From Haematococcus lacustris (lineage: Eukaryota > Chlorophyta > Chlorophyceae > Chlamydomonadales > Haematococcaceae): 64,000 nucleotides of DNA. The position numbers and the translations under genes were made by a program. Positions 16,141 to 28,100 of this stretch are shown here, in pieces. How positions within the stretch are numbered: position 1 is the stretch's first letter; every line of letters begins with the position of its first letter. The notes beneath the pieces are model-generated. The model ran no database searches, had not been told where the DNA came from, and saw only the letters and a program-made list of their open reading frames with translations. Where the stretch lies: assembly GCA_030144725.1 (NCBI GenBank), contig JASKMD010000012.1, forward strand, positions 2,859,555-2,923,554. Reading direction: 5' to 3'.

Positions 16141-16168
16141 GGAAAAATATTGACGCCTATATTTTTCC
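16141..16168. promoter_or_regulatory. Inverted repeat upstream of the recombinase gene
   Basis: GGAAAAATAT and ATATTTTTCC are perfect 10-bp inverted arms around an 8-base spacer TGACGCCT. It lies about 200 bp upstream of the recombinase start codon in an otherwise GC-rich region. It could be a protein-binding site or an element end. Function not established. Confidence 0.4.
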
Positions 16169-16184
16169 CTACACCTCAAATATT

Positions 16185-16975
16185 GTAGATGTCTACAGTA
16201 CTGTAGATGTCTACAGTACTGTAGGTACCTACAGTACTGTAAATGGTCTCTCGAGGTACCTCGAGGTACCTACAGTACTGTAGATGTCTACAGTACTGTA
16301 GATGTCTACAGTACTGTAGATGTCTACAGTACTGTAGATGTCTACAGTACTGTAGATGTCTACATTACTGTAGGTACCTACAGTACTGTAAATGGTCTCT
16401 CGAGGTACCTCGAGGTACCTACAGTACTGTAGATGTCTACAGTACTGTAGATGTCTACAGTACTGTAGATGTCTACAGTACTGTAGATGTCTATAGTACT
16501 GTAGATGTCTACAGTACTGTAGATGTCTACAGTACTGTAGATGTCTACAGTACTGTAGGTACCTACAGTACTGTAAATGGTCTCTCGAGGTACCTCGAGG
16601 TACCTACAGTACTGTAGATGTCTACAGTACTGTAGATGTCTACAGTACTTTAGATGTCTACAGTACTTTAGATGTCTACAGTACAGTAGGTACCTACAGT
16701 ACTGTAAATGGTCTCTCGAGGTACCTCGAGGTACCTCGAGGTACTGTAGATGTCTACAGTACTGTAGATGTCTACAGTACTGTAGATGTCTACAGTACTG
16801 TAGATGTCTACAGTACTGTAGGTACCTACAGTACTGTAAGTGGTCTCTCGAGGTACCCCGACAGTACTGTAGACACCTACAGTACTGTAGGGGTCTACAG
16901 TACTGTAGGTGTCTACAGTACTGTTCGTGTACTCGCGAGGTACCCCGACAGTACTGTAGACACCTACAGTACTGT
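16185..16975. repeat. Large palindromic satellite with higher-order CTCGAG/GGTACC spacers
   Basis: About 790 bp of CTACAGTACTGTAG units with a GATGT-type linker (mostly GATGT in this block, AACACC-type at the right end) is broken every 100-190 bp by a block with GTAAATGGTCTCTCGAGG and alternating CTCGAG/GGTACC. The spacer starts near 16236, 16394, 16577, 16708 and 16840, which defines a higher-order repeat. Both components are self-complementary, so either strand can fold into serial hairpins. Confidence 0.96.
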
Positions 16976-18027
16976 AGCATGGCCGTATCTCACCAACCGC
17001 GCAAAATCACGAATTTTAGTATCGACCCCCAATCTTACAATGCCTTCATTTGACTATGTACCAAGTCCGAGGCTCCGAATCTCAAATATGCTGTTACTAA
17101 TTTGCCTGAGTGTAATTATGGCCGCAAATCTGCATCATTTGTGCCGCTGATGAACGCTGGTGGCTCACAATAGGGTTCCCTTAAATTGTGCTTTATGACC
17201 AGCAGAGTGCCACAGTAGCAAGACGACAACGTCGAGTAGTGCCAAGATAAGCAAGTATGCATGGTGCAAGCAGATGCTTATGGCAGAAAATGACACTATG
17301 TGTCATGCCGCACCAGGATCAGGGCTGTCCATGTGTAGAACTGCCATAGACGTTGCCATAGGCTGCCATAGAGGTTGCACCATTGGTAATAGGCGTTGCC
17401 ATAGGCTGCCATAAAGGTTTTCATAGAGATCATAAAGGACCTGTAAGAACATAAGATAAGAAGATCATAAAGGACCTGTACTTGGAGCAACCACATTAGC
17501 ATGGTGAGTAGTGTAACGTGCAGTGCACGTTGTTAGCCGAGAGACCGTCTTGCGTGTTGCGAGGAAAACTGCCATGGAGAAGTTTACAGGAAAACCTCGT
17601 GAGAGGGCTAGGGCTTAGAACGGGGCCCCCTGGAATCGAACCAGTTGTCCTCACAGCAGCGCTGCTAGGCTTTAACCTGCCCTACTCACTCGGTAAAAGT
17701 AATGCGCCCACCTGCGCCCGCCATAGGCAGTACACAGGTGTCGCGGGCAAAGGGGAACGGTGTCGCTCAAGGCTCGCCGTCACAATGGCTGCCAATGCAT
17801 TCACCCCCCCCAGAAGAGGTCCGTTCCGCCCAAGGAGATCCAAGGACTCGCAGCCAATACTGCTTGTTTGGGCTAGTGTGAACCATGATTGGTTAACACA
17901 CATGATAGCCAGGAGCATGATAGCTCAGGTGCAAGAATGCAACCAACCAGCCAGAAGGCTGCTCACACACAGCACAACCCATAGCACACCACAGCACTGC
18001 AGCAGGAACACATATCAGGCTGGGTCT
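16976..18027. other. Intergenic / presumed 3' side of the retroelement
   Basis: No supported gene. At 17340-17480 there are two short imperfect duplications (GTTGCCATAGGCTGCCATA and GATCATAAAGGACCTGTA, two copies each). CTGGAATCGAACCAG at about 17630-17644 resembles the complement of a tRNA T-arm, but no cloverleaf could be built around it. The downstream LTR of the Ty3 element is expected here, yet I could not delimit it without its partner. Confidence 0.45.
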
Positions 18028-19803
18028 TCACTTGAGACAGTGGATGGCATTGTACTCAGCCAGAAGCTTGTCACAGCCAGTCAGGTTGGCTCGTGGCTCC
18101 CAGGTGTTGAAAGAGGCATCATAGCCTTCCCACTGCACCAGGTACTCCCCAGCCTTTCCTGCACGGGTGTATCTGTGGTCAAGCAGACGCTCAACATAGT
18201 ACACAGGAGTCTCATCCATCCACTCAACAGGAGGAGGCATGATACCCACATCACTGCCAGAGTACTTCTTGAGCAGTGACACATGGAAGACAGGGTGCAG
18301 CCTGCTCATGTTGGCAGGCAGAGTGAGCCTGTAGGCATTGGCATTGATCTTAGCCTCAACTACGAAGGGTCCCACATAACGTGGCACAAACTTGCGGACC
18401 TTGCCTGTCTTAATGCGCAGGTTCCTGGTGCTCAGCAAGACCTGTGCACCCACCTCAAACTCCACGTCTTTCAGACCAGTGTCAGCATGACGCTTGTACC
18501 TGGCCTGAGCATCAGCCATGTGCCGCCTTGCATGGGCAACACCTTCTTTCCACCACGTGGCAAAGGCATGGGCAGAGGGACAGCGGCCGCCATCAGGCAG
18601 CTCACGCAGCCCAGGAGTGACAGGGCTCTGGCCTGTGTTGAGGAAGAAGGGCGTGGAGTGTATAGACTCCTGCCATGAGTTGTTTACGGCACACTCAGCC
18701 AAGGCAAGGTGATCAGGCCAGTCAGCCTGAGTGGGAGAGATGTAATGACGAAGCATTTCCTCAAGTACACGATTGTACCTCTCAGTCTGGCCATCACTCT
18801 GTGGCCTATAGGCAGTAGACATATTAGTCTTCATACCCAGCAGCTTTTTAACAGCATGCCAGAACTTATTATTAAAGTGTGCACCACGATCGGTGAGTAC
18901 TTCAGCCGGAAGGCCGTGTAACTTGAATACATTGTTGATGAATAGCCGGGCGAAGGTCATGGCATTCATGGACTCCTTGCATGGCACAAAATGCACCATT
19001 TTGCTCAGGCGGTCAACAATGACACAGATGGCATCATAACCGTGGGTCCCAGCAGGCAGCTTGGTTACAAGGTCCATGGACACATGCTCCCACCGATACC
19101 CTGGGACAGTCAGGGGTCTCAACAGACCACCCGGCTTAGAGTTGGAGGACTTATCGCGTTGACACGCATCACATGTCCCCACATAGTCCCTCACATCAGC
19201 ACGCACAGTGTTCCACCAGAATACACGTGTGACACGCTCGAGGGTTTTGGTCATTCCCACGTGGCCAGCATAGGCAGCATCATGCATCTCGTGCAGAATG
19301 TGCTCACGCAGTTCAGGCACATTGGGGACCACCACTAAGTCCTTACCAGAGATCCGCCAGAGACCGTCGGTGTCCTGATACATTCCAGAATGATCAGCAT
19401 TGGCAGTAAACGCAGGGTCCCGCTGGTATCCTAGGTTCAGTTGATCAGAAAGTCCCATAGGAGCAGCTGGAGCCGCAGGATACTGCGCTGTCTCAATCTG
19501 TGTAACAGGGGTCTCAGACCCTATCGGGTCCAACATGGCTTCAACACACGTGGTATCTTTCTCAAATTGTGACAGAGCAAGGGGGGATTTCGCACTGATG
19601 GCAGCCGGGGCAGCGGCACGAAGGCCAGCCTCACGAGCTCCCCCCCCCTCCAAAGAAAGCTTGGCCTGCCTCCTGGTGGTGACAGCACACACCGAGGCAC
19701 TTTCTGGAGAATCGTGCACAATCCGGGACAAAGGATCTGCAGGGTTCACAGTGCCGGCAATATGCACGAGCCTGTATGAGAACCTGCTCATAAACTCTAC
19801 CAC
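18028..19803 (-). pseudogene. Ty3/gypsy integrase with chromodomain
   Basis: About 590 codons in the frame that follows the lesion near 19800. It opens with the end of the RNase H/linker (VEFMSRFSYRLVHIAG, NPADPLSR). Next is the HHCC zinc finger (HDAAYAGHVGM ... CDACQRDK), then the DDE core with MDLVTKLPAG, LTDRGAHFNN and YRPQSDGQTERYNRVLEEML. The C-terminus has a GPF/Y-like region (RYVGPFVVEAKI, LHPVFHVSLLK) and a chromodomain (VERLLDHR, YLVQWEGYDASFNTWEP). Chromodomains of this type are thought to bias integration toward particular chromatin. The integrase frame itself is intact. Confidence 0.93.
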
Positions 19804-21206
19804 TTGGCCTGGCGCCTATATAGCACTGTCTGGGTAGGCAAGGCAACCAAAGGCTGGTGATCGGTGAATAGAGTGAACGGCACGCCTTTTAAGTAGCAGC
19901 GCCATTCTTTGCATGCTGTGACTAAGGAGAGGAACTCCTGTTCACCAGTTGTGTAGTTGATCTCAGCAGGTGACAGCTTGCGGCTTAAATAAGCCAGTGG
20001 ATAGCCATCCTGCATGAGGACTGCACCCAGTCCCTGAAGGGACGCATCACAGTAAACCTGGAACGGTTTGGTGTGATCGGGTAGTCTCAGCATGGGAACT
20101 GCAGCGATGGCAGCTTTGAGAGCATTGAATGCTGTCAAAGGTACCTCAGGCCTGTCATGCCATGGAAAGGACAGACCGCCTTTACCACAAAGATTTGTGG
20201 GAGGTGCAGCAATATTGCTGAAATTACAGACAAACTTGCGCACATAATTAGCAGTGCCAAGGAATGACTATAATCTCTGGAGGGACTGGGGAATAGGCCA
20301 GTTAGCAATTGTTGAGACCTTATCAGGGTCTACAGCAATGCCTCCAGCAGTGACCAGATGGCCTAAGAATTTAAGTGTATAATGCATAAACTCACATTTA
20401 GATAGTTTAGCATACAACTTATTCTTACGCAGCAGTTCAAATACTTGCTTGAGGTGCAGCAGGTGATCCTGAACTGACCTAGACATGACAAGGATGTCAT
20501 CCAGATACACCAAGGCACACTTACCCAGCACAGTAGCAAAGGCGTCATTCATGACCCGTTGAAATGTAGCTGGAGCGTTGGTCAGCCCAAAGCACAACAC
20601 CTTGAACTGAAAGTGACCTTCAGGTGTGCGGAAGGCCGTTTTAAGCACATCCTCAGGAGTGATCCTGATCTGGTGGTAACCAGCCTGCAGGTCTAGGGAA
20701 GAGAAGACTTTGCAGCCAGACAGCTTGTCAAACAAGTCATCAATGCGAGGCAGTGGATACTGGTCACGCAGTGTGATCTTGTTGAGCTGTCTATAGTCTA
20801 TACACATTCTCAATTCACCTGACTTGTTGTGACCAAACAGTACAGGAGCTGCATAAGGAGAAGAGCTTGGCTCAATCATACCTTTAGCCAAGAGGTCATG
20901 TATCTGTTGCTTCAGCTCGTCATGCTCAGGCTTGCCTAGCCTGTACATGGGAGTGGCTGGAGGGCGGTTACCAGGCTCCAGGGGTATAGTATGACCCACT
21001 GGGCGGTCTGGTGGCAAGCCAGTGAGAGGTGTGAACACATCACTGTATTCTGCCAGCAGAGAATCCAACTGAGCTTTGATAGCATCAGGGAGACCATGAG
21101 GGGTCACCTCAGGTTGAGGTATGGCAGAGCCATCAGGGCTGATAAGAGCCACAGCGGCATGATCGCCTTTGCTCAACCACCTTGCTGCCACCTTGGCAGT
21201 AGCCAT
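19797..21206 (-). pseudogene. Ty3/gypsy reverse transcriptase and RNase H
   Basis: The reverse transcriptase begins at the ATG at 21206 (an in-frame TAA lies just upstream) and shows the fingers/palm segments RMCIDYRQLNKITLRDQYPLP, VFSSLDLQAGYHQIRI and the catalytic YLDDILV. A TAG at 20268-20270 interrupts the thumb/connection region. The frame resumes unchanged through GTANYVRKF to an RNase H with FQVYCDASLQGLGAVL, YTTGEQEFLSLV and LFTDHQPL carrying the expected acidic residues. The frame closes at 19797 because of a one-base deletion. The sequence family is clear. Confidence 0.92.
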
Positions 21207-21693
21207 TGGTACAGTTTATCAAGGCGGCTGCATGGTGTTTGCTCACTAGGCCAAAGGCAAAGTTGATGACAAGATAATATTGTCTGCAAAAACCACACGT
21301 GCTCAATGGCATAGCGCTGCACAACTAGGTTGTTAGCCACAAGCATAGTAGCAAGTGTGTACAACATGACACCATGTGCATGCACATACCATGGAAGCAT
21401 GTCATGCATACTATTGAATGTCTTACCCATAAGGGCTGGACACATGACCATACATGAAATGGGCTTATGATGTAGCCTACAAGCTTGTTTACAGCACAAG
21501 AGCTCCATCTAAGGTCATCAGAGCAGCTCTGAGTGCATGATCAACATCAAAGTGTCATGGTGACACAATGATGAGATAAGCATTAAATGCGAATGGCAAA
21601 GCATGACCTGATGATCAGAACATGTTCATGCATGACAAGATATCCTTGTATGCGAGGAGTGCGTCAAAGCGCAACACATGGGTCACATGAAAT
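21207..21693 (-). other. 5' part of the Ty3 element or flank, coding not resolved
   Basis: All minus-strand frames are broken by stops within 120 codons. No protease (DTGA-like) or gag zinc-knuckle motif was recognised. It ends at the assembly gap. Confidence 0.4.
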
Positions 21694-22193
21694 NNNNNNN
21701 NNNNNNNNNNNNNNNNNNNNNNNNNNNNNNNNNNNNNNNNNNNNNNNNNNNNNNNNNNNNNNNNNNNNNNNNNNNNNNNNNNNNNNNNNNNNNNNNNNNN
21801 NNNNNNNNNNNNNNNNNNNNNNNNNNNNNNNNNNNNNNNNNNNNNNNNNNNNNNNNNNNNNNNNNNNNNNNNNNNNNNNNNNNNNNNNNNNNNNNNNNNN
21901 NNNNNNNNNNNNNNNNNNNNNNNNNNNNNNNNNNNNNNNNNNNNNNNNNNNNNNNNNNNNNNNNNNNNNNNNNNNNNNNNNNNNNNNNNNNNNNNNNNNN
22001 NNNNNNNNNNNNNNNNNNNNNNNNNNNNNNNNNNNNNNNNNNNNNNNNNNNNNNNNNNNNNNNNNNNNNNNNNNNNNNNNNNNNNNNNNNNNNNNNNNNN
22101 NNNNNNNNNNNNNNNNNNNNNNNNNNNNNNNNNNNNNNNNNNNNNNNNNNNNNNNNNNNNNNNNNNNNNNNNNNNNNNNNNNNNNNNNNNNNN
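21694..22193. other. Assembly gap (500 N)
   Basis: Exactly 500 N, a conventional placeholder length. It separates the retroelement from a truncated VPS13 exon, so continuity across it should not be assumed. Confidence 1.
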
Positions 22194-25100
22194 CTTGTGT
22201 GTTGACCGCCGACCAGGGCTCCCCGGCCATGGCACCTGCTTTGGCTGCGGCACGCGCAGCCTTTGTGATGCGCTCGCGGGGCAGGTGCAGGGGGACCCAT
22301 ACGTATATGGGGCAGGTGCTTGGCACCTTCTCCACCAGCAGCTCTGCCTCCCCCAACACAGGCCGCTGGCGCCTGATCAGGCTAGGCCGGTCACACACCT
22401 GTCACCCATTAGCACCATGCAGGCAGCAGGAGACTAGCTATCATCGGCGAGCGTTGAAGTACACCATGGCTAGACAAAGCGTCGGAAAATGCACTGGCAG
22501 GCTTGTGCTTTGTAGGCCCGCTGATCTGCCCTCCGCCCCGCTCCACGCCTGCCAGTCTGACCCATCAGCGGCTCCGCTGAGTTGTAGCGCCCCACCCTAC
22601 CTTGATGCTAATGGCATTGCCCAGGGTGATATTCTCGAAGCGGCAGCTGTTCTTCTCGAACCTCGGGTTTAGCGATGGCTGTGGGGCGGTGACTGCGTGC
22701 AGTGTGTCGAAGCAGGCCAGCTGCACCTGAGCTAAGGGAAGGGAGCGCTGCTGGGCGGACAGCGGCTGCAGGCCACCCAAGGCGTCCACGAGGTCGTGCT
22801 GCCAGCCGCCCCGCGGGGCCAAGTTGCGCACCTGAGGGGCAGGCAGGGGTGGAGGCGTGGAGGCAGCGCAGGCCAGCTGTGAGCACCGCCACCACATTCC
22901 CTGTGAGTGGTGAACATGCTGTCTCGCAAACTTGGTCCAACTGCTCATCCATGCACGAGGTTTTGAGCAGCATGGGGGCAAATGCGACCAAACGCTCATG
23001 GCAGTGCCTGACAGGTGCCAGTGACGCTCGGTGCCCCCTCCTCCACCCATCCTTCCCTCCCCTCCCCCTCCCCTCCCCTGCCTTCCACTGCGTCATGGCC
23101 TTGTCTCCACCTGCTCAGCATTACCTCCAACACGCTGACGTCCAGGTTGATGAAGTAACTTTCGCTGATCTGTTGCGCGTCCTGCAACGACTGCTCCCCA
23201 TCATCCTCCGCCCCTACCGCCAGCACGCCCTCAGCGCGCCCGCCCTGCTCGCCAGCACCGTCCGTTGTGTGGCCCGGCACAGGCTGAAGAGTGAGACCAG
23301 CACACAGTGCCCCGCCTCGGGACGCACCCAGGCTAGACACGCCCCCTGTCCCTACCTCAGCGGTCCCCTCAGGAGCTGACCTAGCCTGCTGCCCCTGGCC
23401 CTGACCTGGCTCCCCGCTGCTGCCCGCAGCCCCAGCCCCGCCTGCGCTGCGGTCCAGGGAGGGGAGGTCCGGCAGCTGCAGCCAGGCCAGGCTGCTCTGT
23501 GGGGCCACTGGGGCCAGCCGCGCCACCAGCTCCACCTTCTGAGCCAGCATGTGCTCCAGCAGCTGCACCTCGCGCTGCAGCAGCCCCTCCATCGTGAACT
23601 GCCACTCCACCGCCATCAGCAGCTCGCCACTCACCACCTGCACCAACACCAGGGGGGCTGGGAGTGCGTCTGCTGCTGCCACCACCCTGGCGATGGTGGT
23701 AGCGGGAGGGTGACGGGGATGAGCACGCTGCTGCGCTTGACTGTGACAATGGCAAGGTGAAAGTGCCCAGGCATGTGCTGGTAGGTACTAATTCCTAACC
23801 TTGGTAAGTACTACAACCCTAGCCCTAACTGTAGTAGGTACTGCCCCTGCCCCTGCCCTTGCCCCTGCCCCTGCCCCTGCCCCTGCCCCTGCCCCTGCCC
23901 CTGCCCCTGCCCCTGCCCCTGCCCCTGCCCCTGCCCCTGCCCCTGCCCCTGCCCCTGCCTCTAGGCCTGGGCCTGAGCCACGCCCATGGCACAGAACAAC
24001 CCCTGCGCTGCTTTGCCTGTGCTTCGCATGCCAAGCCTCCCACACAGTCAGCCACTGCGGCCGCACCATGCTAGCTGCTCCCCCCTCCCCGTGCATTACC
24101 TCTGCTCCCCCCTCCCCCTCCCCCTCCCCCTCCCCCTCTCCCCTCCCCATGCATCACCTGGTTGCCTACGCGGCGCTTCAGGGGGCACCACCGGCTGTCC
24201 TCCAGGGTGAGGGGCACGGGCCCACCACCCACCGCGGCCCCTGCCGGCAGCGTCTCCTGCAGCGGTACCTCCACACAGCCCAGGAAGGTGGCACCTGCCG
24301 GGCCCGTGTCGGCTGCGAGGGTGCTTGCCTTGTCCTTCACGCGCTGCGAGCCTGCAGGGAGGTCAGGGGGTGCTGGGTGGGCAGGGAAGGCTGGAGGCAG
24401 GGGTGGGGGTGGGGGGTACAGGTGAGGCTAGGCGGGGTGGGGCAGGGAAGGGCTGCCAGCCGTCCCCCCTGCCAGCTGCCCCTGCTGCCAGCCGCCCCGC
24501 CTGCCAGCCGCCCCGCCTGTCAGCCGCCCCGCCTGCCAGCCGCCCTTCCACGAGCCCCGCACCTGCCAGGCCCCAGACCTCCACCACCAGCTCGGAGGAA
24601 GCTGCCACGTCCCTGAAAGACTCCTCAAACTGCCAGCTGGGGGCGGTGGTGGTGTAGGGGATGATGCTGGTGGCTGCCAACAGGCCCTTCACCTTCACCT
24701 GGGGCACACCAGGCGCACTGCAGGACTCGGCAGGCTGCGGCAACCCTGGATGGCTGACAGAGGCCAACCAGGGCCCAGGAGTGTTAGGCATGGCATGGTG
24801 CCCACAGGTGAGCATCGCGGCATTGAGGCAGCGTCAGGCAAAAGCCGTTTACTTATCTCACGGACTGTGGACGCAACAATAAACTGGTAAGCTGGTAAAC
24901 TGGTAAGCCAAAGAATGTTCGTATCATATCAGAGTAGCACCACGGCAATCGTGATGTCGAACATGTTGGCCAGATATCACAAATAAACCGAATATCGCAA
25001 ATGGGCTCAAACTTGTAAAGGAAACAAACTAAAAAGAGCATAGGTTATTAGTATCATATTCTTGGCTTAGCACTACTGCACTGATGATGTTGGCTGATGC

Positions 25101-28100
25101 CCAGGATGCCTGCTGCCCAGGATCTTCAGGCTGACTGCCCTACCTCCAAGCCCTCCAGCTGAGGCACCCACGTCCAACTTTGTGAAAATGCATTACGGGT
25201 GCAGAGCATTTGACCCTAGTTAACTTCTGTGATGTGACCAATGATGTTTGTATTTCAGAGTTATTATGCTTACATGCCAGGCTGCGGCTGAGGGCTGAGC
25301 TCCTGGTCTGAGCCTGCAGCAGCGCCTGTCGTGCTGCCACCAAGCCAAACTTGCCTGAGCGTAGATGTGCATGTCTGCCCTGTCTGGGGGTGGCAGGTCG
25401 CGAGCGCTGATGAGTCGCACCCTCAAGTCACCCCCGATGGCCACCTCCAGGCCTGAGGGCTGCTGCGGGCCGCCTGACCGCACCGCCAGCTGCTGTCCGT
25501 GGTACTGTGGGGGCAGCAGGGCACTGTCACTGGGTGGGCAGGGTGGGTGGGGTGGGCAGGGAGGGCAGTGTGGGTGGGGTGGGTGGGATGGGCAGGGAGG
25601 GCGGGAAGGGGAGGGCGGGAAGGGGAGGGTGGGCAGGGAGGGGAGGGTGGGCAGGGTGGGCAGGGTAGGCGAGGTGGGTGGGGTGGGCAGGGAGGGGAGG
25701 GTGGGCAGGGTGGGCAGGGTAGGCGAGGTGGGTGGGGTGGGCAGGGAGGGGAGGGTGGGCAGGGTGGGCAGGGTAGGCGAGGTGGGTGGGGTGGGCAGGG
25801 AGGGGAGGGTGGGCAGGGTGGGCAGGGTAGGCGAGGTGGGTGGGGTGGGCAGGGAGGGGAGGGTGGGCAGGGTGGGCAGGGTAGGCGAGGTGGGTGGGGT
25901 GGGCAGGGAGGGGAGGGTGGGCAGGGTGGGCAGGGTAGGCGAGGTGGGTGGGGTGGGCAGGGAGGGGAGGGTGGGCAGGGTGGGCAGGGTAGGCGAGGTG
26001 GGTGGGGTGGGCAGGGAGGGGAGGGTGGGCAGGGTGGGCAGGGTAGGCGAGGTGGGTGGGGTGGGCAGGGAGGGGAGGGTGGGCAGGGTGGGCAGGGTAG
26101 GCGAGGTGGGTGGGGTGGGCAGGGAGGGGAGGGTGGGCAGGGTGGGCAGGGTAGGCGAGGTGGGTGGGGTGGGCAGGGAGGGGAGGGTGGGCAGGGTGGG
26201 CAGGGTAGGCGAGGTGGGTGGGGTGGGCAGGGAGGGGAGGGTGGGCAGGGTGGGCAGGGTAGGCGAGGTGGGTGGGGTGGGCAGGGAGGGGAGGGTGGGC
26301 AGGGTGGGCAGGGTAGGCGAGGTGGGTGGGGTGGGCAGGGAGGGGAGGGTGGGCAGGGTGGGCAGGGTAGGCGAGGTGGGTGGGGTGGGCAGGGAGGGGA
26401 GGGTGGGCAGGGTGGGCAGGGTAGGCGAGGTGGGTGGGGTGGGCAGGGAGGGGAGGGTGGGCAGGGTGGGCAGGGTAGGCGAGGTGGGTGGGGTGGGCAG
26501 GGAGGGGAGGGTGGGCAGGGTGGGCAGGGTAGGCGAGGTGGGTGGGGTGGGCAGGGAGGGGAGGGTGGGCAGGGTGGGCAGGGTAGGCGAGGTGGGTGGG
26601 GTGGGCAGGGAGGGGAGGGTGGGCAGGGTGGGCAGGGTAGGCGAGGTGGGTGGGGTGGGCAGGGAGGGGAGGGTGGGCAGGGTGGGCAGGGTAGGCGAGG
26701 TGGGTGGGGTGGGCAGGGAGGGGAGGGTGGGCAGGGTGGGCAGGGTAGGCGAGGTGGGTGGGGTGGGCAGGGAGGGGAGGGTGGGCAGGGTGGGCAGGGT
26801 AGGCGAGGTGGGTGGGGTGGGCAGGGAGGGGAGGGTGGGCAGGGTGGGCAGGGTAGGCGAGGTGGGTGGGGTGGGCAGGGAGGGGAGGGTGGGCAGGGTG
26901 GGCAGGGTAGGCGAGGTGGGTGGGGTGGGCAGGGAGGGGAGGGTGGGCAGGGTGGGCAGGGTAGGCGAGGTGGGTGGGGTGGGCAGGGAGGGGAGGGTGG
27001 GCAGGGTGGGCAGGGTAGGCGAGGTGGGTGGGGTGGGCAGGGAGGGGAGGGTGGGCAGGGTGGGCAGGGTAGGCGAGGTGGGTGGGGTGGGCAGGGAGGG
27101 GAGGGTGGGCAGGGTGGGCAGGGTAGGCGAGGTGGGTGGGGTGGGCAGGGAGGGGAGGGTGGGCAGGGTGGGCAGGGTAGGCGAGGTGGGTGGGGTGGGC
27201 AGGGAGGGGAGGGTGGGCAGGGTGGGCAGGGTAGGCGAGGTGGGTGGGGTGGGCAGGGAGGGGAGGGTGGGCAGGGTGGGCAGGGTAGGCGAGGTGGGTG
27301 GGGTGGGCAGGGAGGGGAGGGTGGGCAGGGTGGGCAGGGTAGGCGAGGTGGGTGGGGTGGGCAGGGAGGGGAGGGTGGGCAGGGTGGGCAGGGTAGGCGA
27401 GGTGGGTGGGGTGGGCAGGGAGGGGAGGGTGGGCAGGGTGGGCAGGGTAGGCGAGGTGGGTGGGGTGGGCAGGGAGGGGAGGGTGGGCAGGGTGGGCAGG
27501 GTAGGCGAGGTGGGTGGGGTGGGCAGGGAGGGGAGGGTGGGCAGGGTGGGCAGGGTAGGCGAGGTGGGTGGGGTGGGCAGGGAGGGGAGGGTGGGCAGGG
27601 TGGGCAGGGTAGGCGAGGTGGGTGGGGTGGGCAGGGAGGGGAGGGTGGGCAGGGTGGGCAGGGTAGGCGAGGTGGGTGGGGTGGGCAGGGAGGGGAGGGT
27701 GGGCAGGGTGGGCAGGGTAGGCGAGGTGGGTGGGGTGGGCAGGGAGGGGAGGGTGGGCAGGGTGGGCAGGGTAGGCGAGGTGGGTGGGGTGGGCAGGGAG
27801 GGGAGGGTGGGCAGGGTGGGCAGGGTAGGCGAGGTGGGTGGGGTGGGCAGGGAGGGGAGGGTGGGCAGGGTGGGCAGGGTAGGCGAGGTGGGTGGGGTGG
27901 GCAGGGAGGGGAGGGTGGGCAGGGTGGGCAGGGTAGGCGAGGTGGGTGGGGTGGGCAGGGAGGGGAGGGTGGGCAGGGTGGGCAGGGTAGGCGAGGTGGG
28001 TGGGGTGGGCAGGGAGGGGAGGGTGGGCAGGGTGGGCAGGGTAGGCGAGGTGGGTGGGGTGGGCAGGGAGGGGAGGGTGGGCAGGGTGGGCAGGGTAGGC

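Larger units (their letters stand above)
18028..21206 (-). mobile_element. Ty3/gypsy chromovirus, decayed pol region
   Basis: Read on the minus strand the order is reverse transcriptase, RNase H, integrase zinc finger, integrase core, chromodomain, which is the gene order of Ty3/gypsy chromoviruses. No gag, protease or LTR could be recognised. The 5' side runs toward a 500-N gap. Two lesions (premature TAG at 20268-20270 and a one-base shift near 19800) make this copy non-autonomous as assembled. Confidence 0.93.

Noticed and set aside
16243..17053. YSTVD/LQYCR repeat ORFs of 120-200 codons
   Set aside because: Both strands and several frames give similar peptides because the repeat is palindromic. 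No start context or domain.
17581..17720. tRNA gene on the minus strand
   Set aside because: A T-arm-like CTGG-TTCGATT-CCAG is present, but no matching acceptor stem, D-arm or anticodon stem could be built.
23801..24616. 271-codon plus-strand Pro/Ala-rich ORF
   Set aside because: It is antisense to well-supported, phase-consistent VPS13/C2 exons and is driven by the CCCCTG repeat.
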